DNA of 8,868 nt from contig JAFNGP010000089.1 of the NCBI GenBank assembly GCA_017885175.1, positions 4,611-13,478 of the forward strand, given 5' to 3'. Shown piece by piece: positions 1 to 5,136 of the stretch (within the stretch, counting starts at the first letter, position 1; the number at the start of each line of letters is the position of its first letter). A model generated the notes under the pieces. It had not been told where the DNA came from, ran no database searches, and saw nothing but the letters and a program-made list of their open reading frames with translations. A program made the position numbers and the translations under genes. The stretch comes from a bacterium. GTDB lineage: Bacteria > Krumholzibacteriota > Krumholzibacteriia > Krumholzibacteriales > Krumholzibacteriaceae.

Positions 1-962
1 GAGAATATGACGAGCGGGACGATCAGCCAGAGCGCGAGAAACGCGAGCCGCTCGTCGCCTCTCAGGAGCCTCTTGAGGCTCGCCCGTCCGAAGAGCGAGC
101 GATTCCTCGCGAGCTCCGCGATCCACGCCGCCATCGCCGTTCCCGCGCCGAAGAGAAGCGGCGGCGCGAATATGACGAGCGGCTTGTACCATTCCGGATT
201 TCTCCCGTGCTTCGCCGTCGCGATTCTCGCGTAGACCTCCGTGCCGAGAAAATAATCGAGAAGCCCGGGGGTTCTCGCGGCGACGGCGACGTACCAGCTC
301 GACCCCACGGCGAGCATGAGAACGACGCCGGGAAGAGAAAAGAGCCGCGGGCCCTTTCTCCCCGTGGCGGCGAGGTAAATCCTGAATGCGAGGATCGCGG
401 CGAGAACGACGAGGGCCGGCGGGCCTTTCGTGAGAAACGCCGCGCCGAGGAGCCCCCACATCCCGACGATCCAGCGGTTCGCGCTCCGCGAGCCGTCCGC
501 CCGGTACGCCTTCCAGTAGCAGAGAACCGCGACGAGCTCCCAGAACGACAAAAGAAAATCGGTGTGCACGGAGCTCGCCGCGAGAACGGCGAAGGGGGAA
601 AGGGCGTAGATCAGACCCGCGGCGAAGCCGGTGCGGCGGTCCCACATCGCGCGCGCGAGAGCGCTCACGGCGAGGACCGTCAGGACGAAGAACGCGGCGT
701 TCGCGAAACGCGCTCCCCACTCGTTCGTTCCGAAGAGGGCCATTCCGCCCGCGATGGCCCAGTAGGCGAGCGGCGGCTTCGTCCAGTGGGGCGCGTAGTC
801 GAGCCGGGGGACGAGCCAGTCTCCCGTCTCGAGCATCTCGCGGGCCGACTCGGCGTATCGTCCTTCCGTCGTTTCGTAGAGACCGCGAGAGCCCTGGAAG
901 GCGAACCCGAGGATCGCCGAGAGAGCGACGAGAATGAGAACGTTTCTGCGCTCAGGCCTCAC
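1..962 (-). CDS. ArnT/PMT-like GT39 membrane glycosyltransferase (3' end outside window)
   Basis: The visible 320 residues are the N-terminal part of a GT-C fold transferase (GT39, ArnT/PMT_2 type) that moves a sugar from a polyprenyl-phosphate carrier to a lipid or protein on the outer face of the inner membrane. Residues 8-22 form the first membrane helix. The next loop carries the family signature: ETTEGRYAESAREML (30-44), then GDWLVPRL (47-54) and HWTKPPLAYW (59-68). The Lys of the KPP motif (K62), important in ArnT, is present; the Asp of the usual DExRYAE form is Thr, leaving Glu33. Many hydrophobic segments follow. The start is GTG at 962, preceded by a purine-rich GGAAAGGAAAA stretch, and it overlaps the LAB_N gene by 11 bp. 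The reading frame is open to position 1. Relatives are about 500-600 residues, so over a third is missing. The acceptor cannot be told from sequence. Confidence 0.9.
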   Translation of the reverse strand, partial: MRPERRNVLILVALSAILGFAFQGSRGLYETTEGRYAESAREMLETGDWLVPRLDYAPHWTKPPLAYWAIAGGMALFGTNEWGARFANAAFFVLTVLAVSALARAMWDRRTGFAAGLIYALSPFAVLAASSVHTDFLLSFWELVAVLCYWKAYRADGSRSANRWIVGMWGLLGAAFLTKGPPALVVLAAILAFRIYLAATGRKGPRLFSLPGVVLMLAVGSSWYVAVAARTPGLLDYFLGTEVYARIATAKHGRNPEWYKPLVIFAPPLLFGAGTAMAAWIAELARNRSLFGRASLKRLLRGDERLAFLALWLIVPLVIF

Positions 963-1275
963 GGCTCGCCCGCTTTTCCTTTCCGATGAGCATGAGGTTG
1001 CGGATATAGATGAAGCTGTTGAGGATATTCGCGAGAATGAAGACCGGATCGGCGATGTGGATCGAGTAAATGAGGAGAATCGCGCTTCCCCCGATGCTCA
1101 GGTACCAGAACGGCACGGGGATGACGCTTCTCCCTTTCCGCTCCGACGCGACCCACTGGAGGACGAACCTGCTCGCGAAGAGGAGCTGCCCGATGAGCCC
1201 GAGCACCACCCACCAGCTCGCGAATTTATGAATCATTCCCTGCCAGAGACCCTGGGAAAGGTCGGCGACGATCAT
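952..1275 (-). CDS. LAB_N (lipid A biosynthesis N-terminal) domain small membrane protein
   Basis: This is a 107-residue protein with three predicted membrane helices (about 21-41, 55-73, 76-94) and the LAB_N pattern: GQLLFASRFVLQW (29-41), SE (44-45), PVPFW (53-57), Y70, DPVFI (76-80), N83 and YIRN (90-93). The domain was named after a segment found with some lipid A enzymes. Stand-alone copies occur beside GT2/ArnT-like genes, and their function is not settled. The size and three-helix layout recall SemiSWEET/PQ-loop transporters, so a role in moving or presenting the lipid-linked sugar is an inference. The ATG overlaps the stop of the GT2 gene (ATGA) and has a strong ribosome site, GAGGAG, 5 nt upstream. 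The longer open frame that reads upstream into the GT2 gene is an out-of-frame shadow. Confidence 0.9.
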   Translation of the reverse strand: MIVADLSQGLWQGMIHKFASWWVVLGLIGQLLFASRFVLQWVASERKGRSVIPVPFWYLSIGGSAILLIYSIHIADPVFILANILNSFIYIRNLMLIGKEKRASREA

Positions 1276-2009
1276 TCGATCTCCTCTTTCACTTCGTACT
1301 TCACGTATCGGGATTGCATCCATCGCACGGCGAAAAGATCGCGAAGCCCCTTGAAGAGGCGGTTCCCGATGCCGTACTTGTTCACGCCCTTCGTCCGCGG
1401 GCGGTGGCTCACGGGGATCTCGACGACCCGGGCGCCCTCGAGCTTGAGAAGCGTCGGGAGAAACCGGTGCATTCCCTCGAAGAGCTTGATGCGGCGGACG
1501 TGCCGGGCGCGGCACGCCCTGAGCGTGCACCCGACGTCGCGGATGCTCTCGTGCGTGAGCCGGTTCCGCACCGAATTGGCGATCGCCGAGGAGGCCTTTC
1601 TCACGAAGGTGTCCCGCCGCCCCTCGCGCACGCCGCAGACGACGTCCCATTCGTCCATTTTCTCGAGGAGGCGCGGAATATCGGCCGGATCGTTCTGCAT
1701 ATCGGCGTCCATCGTCACGACGATCTCCCCGCGCGCATGCTCGAAGCCGGCGGCCATCGCGGTGGTCTGGCCGCGGTTTCGCGCGAATCTCACGGCGCGA
1801 AGAGCGCTCACGTCCTTTTTCAGGGCGCGGAGCCTTTCGAACGTGCCGTCCGTCGAGCCGTCGTCGACGACGACGATCTCGTAGCGTTTTCCGAGGCGCG
1901 CGAGCACGCCGTCCGCCTCGCGCACGCACGACTCGATCGATTGTTCCTCGTTGTACGCGGGGATGACGAGACTGAGCTCGATGCGGCTATCGTTCGCCAT
2001 GAACGACAT
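1272..2009 (-). CDS. GT2 polyprenyl-phosphate glycosyltransferase (DPM1/ArnC-like)
   Basis: This is a GT-A fold transferase that should load a nucleotide-activated sugar onto undecaprenyl phosphate at the cytosolic membrane face. Visible motifs are VIPAYNEE (15-22), VVVDDGSTDGT (46-56) for nucleotide binding, RNRGQTTAMAAGFEHARGE (77-95), the catalytic metal site DADMQNDP (101-108), and the C-terminal MHRFLPTLL and GVNKYG motifs typical of DPM1-like enzymes. At 245 residues it lacks the two C-terminal membrane helices of ArnC, so it probably depends on partners for membrane association. The LAB_N gene begins inside its stop codon. Met1 and Met4 (ATG at 2000) are both possible starts; I see no clear Shine-Dalgarno for either, which fits translational coupling to the preceding ArsG-like gene 25 bp upstream. 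The sugar cannot be assigned. Confidence 0.9.
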   Translation of the reverse strand: MSFMANDSRIELSLVIPAYNEEQSIESCVREADGVLARLGKRYEIVVVDDGSTDGTFERLRALKKDVSALRAVRFARNRGQTTAMAAGFEHARGEIVVTMDADMQNDPADIPRLLEKMDEWDVVCGVREGRRDTFVRKASSAIANSVRNRLTHESIRDVGCTLRACRARHVRRIKLFEGMHRFLPTLLKLEGARVVEIPVSHRPRTKGVNKYGIGNRLFKGLRDLFAVRWMQSRYVKYEVKEEIE

Positions 2010-2034
2010 GATAGAACGAACAACCGCGTCCGCG

Positions 2035-2736
2035 CTAGCCCAAAACCGGAATTCCGAAGATATAGGTCAGAGAATAGAGGACGCCCACGAGAATGAACGC
2101 GGCGCCGGTGATCCTCCGCGCCCAGAGCTCGATCGCCGCGAGCCTGTTGAACGCGGTCCCGACGCGCCGGGCGCCCGTTGCGATGAGAACGGCGAAGACG
2201 AGCACCGGGAGCCCGGTCGCTATTCCGTAGATCGCCGGAATGGCGAGGCTCGAATGGCGCGCGACGGCGAGGGGGATGAGGCTCCCGAAGAAGATCGCCG
2301 CCGAAACCGGGCAGAAGGAAAGGGCGAAGAGCATTCCGAGGAACCCCGCGCCCCAGAGGCCTCCCGACTCGAAGCGCCGCTGCATCTTCGCGCTCACTCC
2401 GGGTCCGGACGAGGTGAACCCGAGAAGGCCGATGAGAAACATGCCGGCGACGACGAGGATGGGGCCGAGCGCGCGGTTCAGGTATTTCTCGAGGAAATGT
2501 GAAACGGCGCTCATCGACAGGATGCTCGCGGCGAGAAGGATGCCGAGCGCGACGTAGGTGGCGGTTCTGCCGAGGGTATAGAGGATCCCGGTGAGAAGGA
2601 CCCGCTTCGGGCTTTCGAGACGCCGGCCGATGTACGAGATGGCGGCGATATTCGTCGCGAGGGGGCATGGGCTGATCGCCGTGAGGATGCCGAGATAGAA
2701 CGCCGCCGAGGCGCCCACGAAGAATCCGTCCATCAT
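2035..2736 (-). CDS. arsG: ArsG-family / CcdA-DsbD-like membrane protein
   Basis: This is a six-helix-type membrane protein of 233 residues. It matches the pattern of proteins annotated as ArsG aromatic arsenical efflux permeases, which belong to the same superfamily as CcdA and the membrane core of DsbD. It has exactly two cysteines, C24 in AISPCPLATN and C142 in ALSFCPVSAA, in helices 1 and 4, the positions of the redox-active pair in CcdA/DsbD. Two roles are therefore open: efflux of trivalent aryl-arsenicals, as reported for ArsG, or carrying electrons across the membrane to the ArsF-like partner. The start overlaps the arsF stop (ATGA). A second ATG at 2733 directly follows, and AGAAGG sits 3 nt from the first and 6 nt from the second, so either may be used. 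The symbol is by family resemblance only. Confidence 0.8.
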   Translation of the reverse strand: MMDGFFVGASAAFYLGILTAISPCPLATNIAAISYIGRRLESPKRVLLTGILYTLGRTATYVALGILLAASILSMSAVSHFLEKYLNRALGPILVVAGMFLIGLLGFTSSGPGVSAKMQRRFESGGLWGAGFLGMLFALSFCPVSAAIFFGSLIPLAVARHSSLAIPAIYGIATGLPVLVFAVLIATGARRVGTAFNRLAAIELWARRITGAAFILVGVLYSLTYIFGIPVLG

Positions 2737-3203
2737 TTGCCTTCTTGAAACGTCTTGATCTCGTCCTGGATATAGGCGATATAGGCGGCTTTGTCGCCGA
2801 CGAGGTCCCAGATGCGCGGAAGGTTTTTCCAGCGCGTTTCCGTGCCGCCGGTCACGGCGGAGAGGACCACCGACTTCGTGGAAAGAACGTAGTCCTTGAC
2901 GTAATGCTCGCTCTCCGGCTCGTCCGTATTGATCGTCCGCCAGACGATCGTTCCGGCTTTTATATCTTCGGCGAAAGCGGTCATGATCGCTTCGTTCGTG
3001 TATTCCTCGAGCTTCCGGCAGGTCGCGCAGCGCCTCGTTCCGTGGAAGTAGTAAACGACGGTGCTCGCCGAAACGGCCGAGGCGCTTTCCGCCGGCGCGG
3101 CGGTCTCCGGGGTTCCCGGGCGGCGCTCCTTCATGAGGAGGACCGCGACGCTCACGGCGACGAACATAAGAAGGGCTGCGGTAACGATATGCTTCGGTTT
3201 CAT
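2733..3203 (-). CDS. arsF: ArsF-family membrane-anchored thioredoxin-fold protein
   Basis: A 156-residue protein with a signal-anchor helix at 6-24 preceded by lysines, a Pro/Ala/Ser-rich linker (29-47), and a small thioredoxin-like domain opening with the strand VVYYFHG and the redox motif CATC (C59-C62) in RRCATCRKLEEY. The charge distribution places the domain outside the cytosol. The FHGxRRCATCRKxE pattern is that of proteins annotated as ArsF, a subunit linked to nitrophenyl-arsenical reduction together with ArsE and ArsG. No arsE is visible here, so that specific reaction is not supported by context, and a general thiol-reductant or metalloid-handling role is equally possible. A ribosome site AAAGGAG lies 10 nt before the ATG. 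The stop overlaps arsG, supporting a working pair. The symbol is by family resemblance only. Confidence 0.8.
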   Translation of the reverse strand: MKPKHIVTAALLMFVAVSVAVLLMKERRPGTPETAAPAESASAVSASTVVYYFHGTRRCATCRKLEEYTNEAIMTAFAEDIKAGTIVWRTINTDEPESEHYVKDYVLSTKSVVLSAVTGGTETRWKNLPRIWDLVGDKAAYIAYIQDEIKTFQEGK

Positions 3204-3237
3204 GCGCGCGGTTCTCCTTTGCTGCGGTGCCGGGGCG

Positions 3238-3471
3238 TTACTTGATGAGCTTCTTCAATTCGTCGACCGAGGCGGCCTTGCCCACGACCTTGATCTCTCC
3301 GTCCACAACGAGAGCCGGCGTCATCATGACGCCGAAATTCAAGATCTCGTCGATATCGGTGACCTTCTCGATCTCGTACTCGATGCCGAGCGCGTCGGCC
3401 GCCGCCTTCGCGTTCTCCGCGAGCTTCGCGCATTTCGGGCAGCCCGTGCCGAGCACCTGTATTTTTTTCAT
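3238..3471 (-). CDS. Small thioredoxin-family protein (thioredoxin_3 / MTH895-like)
   Basis: A 77-residue minimal thioredoxin/glutaredoxin-like protein without a signal peptide, hence cytosolic. It begins KKIQVLGTGCPKCAKL with the redox pair C11-C14 (CPKC), and has the cis-proline loop MMTPALVVDG with Pro52. This compact form commonly sits beside ArsP/DUF318 permeases and ArsR regulators, where it is thought to supply reducing equivalents or handle thiol-bound metal(loid)s. A strong ribosome site GGGAGG lies 5 nt upstream of the ATG. The permease stop is 15 nt before this start and the arsF-like gene begins 34 nt after its stop, so it is embedded in the operon. The exact electron partner is not shown by sequence; the CcdA-like ArsG two genes on is the obvious candidate. 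Confidence 0.9.
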   Translation of the reverse strand: MKKIQVLGTGCPKCAKLAENAKAAADALGIEYEIEKVTDIDEILNFGVMMTPALVVDGEIKVVGKAASVDELKKLIK

Positions 3472-3486
3472 GGCAGCCTCCCGGGC

Positions 3487-4662
3487 TTACAGCGCCCCGT
3501 AGATCAATCCCGTGACGGTGGAGAGCACGATCACGAGGAGAATATACGTGATGGCCTTCCTCGCGCCCATGATCTTTCCGATGACGAGCATGCTCGGGAG
3601 CGAAAGCGCCGGTCCCGCGAGAAGGAGCGCGAGCGCCGGGCCCTTTCCCATGCCGCTCCCGATGAGACCTTGAACGATCGGCACCTCGGTGAGCGTCGCG
3701 AAGTACATGAACGCGCCGGCGACCGACGCTAAGAGGTTCGCCCGGAGTGAATTTCCCCCGACGGCGTTGCTTACCCAGCTCGACGGGATGATTCCTTCGT
3801 TCCCCGGGCGGCCGAGGAGAAAGCCCGAAACGAGCACGCCGGCGAGGAGGAGCGGCATGATCTGCTTCGCGAAGTCCCACGTCGATTCGATCCATTCGCC
3901 GGCCTCTTGCCGCTTCATGCGGAGGAGAAAGAAGATCGAGGCCCCGAGTGCGGCGAGGCACGCGAAGGCTACGATCCATTTCGCCGAATATATCGCGAAC
4001 CATGCGCCCGAAGCCTCCGAGGGCCGCCCCCAGTTCGCGAAAACGAGAAAGCCGGCCATCGAGGCGAAGTAGAGGGCGTTCTTCCAGAGAGGACGCGTGG
4101 CTTCCGCCGCAGGCATCGCCGCCTGCGCGTTCGCCTTGGCTATCTCTTCCTTGCGGAAGATCGCGTGCATGACGAGCCCGATCACGATGCTGAAGAAGAC
4201 GGCGCCGGCCGCGCGCGCGACGCCGAGGCCCGTGCCGAGGATGCGGGCGGTGAGCACGATCGCGAGGATGTTGATCGCCGGCCCCGAGTAGAGGAACGCC
4301 GTCGCGGGGCCGATGCCGGCGCCCATCCGGTAGATCCCCGCGAAGAGCGGAAGCACCGTGCACGAGCAGACGGCGAGGACCGAGCCCGAGACGGACGCCA
4401 CTCCGTAGGCGAGCGCCTTGTTCGCCCGGGCGCCGAGGTATTTCATCACGGCGGCCTTGCTGATGAAGACGGCTATGGCGCCGGCGATGAAGAAGGCGGG
4501 GATGAGGCAGAGGAGGACGTGCTCGCGCGCGTACCATCGGGCGAGGCCGAGCGCCTCGAAGACGGCCGCGTCGAACCGCGGCGCCCCGACCGGCAAATAG
4601 AAAAACGCCAGAAAAAGCGCGGCGATCGCGGCGAGCGGTTTCCATTCATTTCGCCAGGTCAA
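3487..4662 (-). CDS. arsP: ArsP/DUF318-family permease (putative organoarsenical or metal efflux)
   Basis: A 391-residue integral membrane protein with about eight to ten hydrophobic segments in two halves split by a charged loop (about 174-190). The family signature is clear: SVLAVCSCTVLPLFAGIY (94-111; C99 and C101), then FLYSGPAINILAIVLTARILG in the first half, and a matching LLLAGPALSLPSMLVIGKIMG in the second half. Members (PF03773-type) include ArsP, which exports trivalent organoarsenicals, and SO_0444-type Cu/Zn exporters; sequence alone does not choose between them. The start is TTG at 4662, not ATG: GGAGG lies 6 nt upstream, the frame has no ATG nearby, and it overlaps the regulator gene by 17 bp, so it is coupled to arsR. 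The symbol is by family resemblance. Confidence 0.88.
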   Translation of the reverse strand: MTWRNEWKPLAAIAALFLAFFYLPVGAPRFDAAVFEALGLARWYAREHVLLCLIPAFFIAGAIAVFISKAAVMKYLGARANKALAYGVASVSGSVLAVCSCTVLPLFAGIYRMGAGIGPATAFLYSGPAINILAIVLTARILGTGLGVARAAGAVFFSIVIGLVMHAIFRKEEIAKANAQAAMPAAEATRPLWKNALYFASMAGFLVFANWGRPSEASGAWFAIYSAKWIVAFACLAALGASIFFLLRMKRQEAGEWIESTWDFAKQIMPLLLAGVLVSGFLLGRPGNEGIIPSSWVSNAVGGNSLRANLLASVAGAFMYFATLTEVPIVQGLIGSGMGKGPALALLLAGPALSLPSMLVIGKIMGARKAITYILLVIVLSTVTGLIYGAL

Positions 4663-4966
4663 GCTGTTCCTCCGCTTTCGACTTGATGACCGTTTCGACG
4701 CAGGACATGAAGTTGAGAATGCAGGGCGTTCTCAGAATGTAGTAGACCTTCGAGCCGCGTTTTTCGTCCCGGACTACACCTGCGTTCCTGAGCACCGAGA
4801 GGTGCTTGGAGACGGTCGATACGTCCGAGCCGACCATCTCCGTAAGGTCGCGGACACAGCGCTCGCGGCGCGAGAGCTCGTCGACGATCATGAGCCGCGC
4901 GGGATGCGCCATCGCCTTGATTATCTTCGCGCGGGCTTCGAATCGCGCCTTCGATTTTGCTTTCAT
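4646..4966 (-). CDS. arsR: ArsR/SmtB-family metalloid-responsive repressor
   Basis: A 106-residue winged-helix repressor expected to block its own operon until As(III)/Sb(III) or another thiophilic ion binds. Visible parts: AKIIKAMAHPARLMIVDEL (13-31), the alpha-3 segment RERCVRDL (34-41), the recognition helix VSTVSKHLSVLRNAG (49-63), the wing VRDEKRGSKVYYIL, and a C-terminal TPCILNFMSCVE. The classic CVC pair is reduced to one cysteine (C37), but C82 and C89 in the C-terminal helix could complete a three-thiol site. I chose the ATG at 4966: its ribosome site GGAG (4976-4979) is 9 nt away, whereas the upstream in-frame ATG at 4975 abuts that GGAG directly and cannot use it. First gene of the operon, downstream of a promoter whose -10 lies in a palindrome. 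Confidence 0.93.
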   Translation of the reverse strand: MKAKSKARFEARAKIIKAMAHPARLMIVDELSRRERCVRDLTEMVGSDVSTVSKHLSVLRNAGVVRDEKRGSKVYYILRTPCILNFMSCVETVIKSKAEEQLDLAK

Positions 4967-5002
4967 TGCGGGCATCTCCGGGGAAAACGCCGACTCTGTT
5001 CA

Positions 5003-5018
5003 TTGGCAATTTAGCCAA
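5003..5018. promoter_or_regulatory. Putative ArsR operator (palindrome over the -10 box)
   Basis: TTGGC-AATTTA-GCCAA is a perfect 5-bp inverted repeat with a 6-bp AT-rich centre, and the centre is exactly the -10 hexamer of the arsR promoter. ArsR/SmtB dimers bind short AT-centred dyads overlapping the promoter, so this placement fits direct occlusion of RNA polymerase. Binding by this ArsR is inferred. Confidence 0.65.
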
Positions 5019-5036
5019 ATGACCAATAGTTGTCAA
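5008..5036 (-). promoter_or_regulatory. Sigma70-type promoter of the ars operon
   Basis: On the minus strand a consensus -35 TTGACA (5036-5031) is followed after exactly 17 bp by TAAATT (5013-5008, 4 of 6 matches to TATAAT). Transcription would start near 5001, giving a leader of about 35 nt before the arsR ATG at 4966. The region is AT-rich against a strongly GC-rich background. Confidence 0.7.
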
Positions 5037-5053
5037 GAAAATGACACGAAGAG

Positions 5054-5079
5054 GGGCGGGCCGAACAATCGGCCCGCCC
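5054..5079 (-). terminator. Terminator-like hairpin after the surface-protein gene
   Basis: GGGCGGGCCG and CGGCCCGCCC form a perfect 10-bp stem around the 6-nt loop AACAAT. It lies 57 bp after the stop of the 645-residue surface protein and just before the ars promoter, separating the two units. The downstream T-run on the minus strand is broken (CTCTTCGTGTCATTTTC), so it may be a weak intrinsic terminator or an mRNA-stabilising hairpin. Confidence 0.6.
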
Positions 5080-5136
5080 TGGAAGAGTACCTGCCGCGAA
5101 TGCGTTCCCGATCGCCGCGGCCGCGGAAGCAGGGAT

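Noticed and set aside
7..989. Overlapping plus-strand open frames at 7-234 and 207-989
   Set aside because: Their Arg/Glu/Gly-rich translations are the antisense of the GT39 gene, which has clear family motifs in the opposite strand. GC-rich genes produce such shadows.
1276..1929. Long minus-strand frame extending the LAB_N protein to 325 residues
   Set aside because: The extra 218 residues are Arg-rich and out of frame with the recognisable GT2 gene covering the same bases. The true start is the ATG at 1275 with a strong ribosome site.
4967..4975. ATG at 4975 as the arsR start
   Set aside because: The only good ribosome site, GGAG at 4976-4979, touches this ATG directly; spacing is right for the ATG at 4966.
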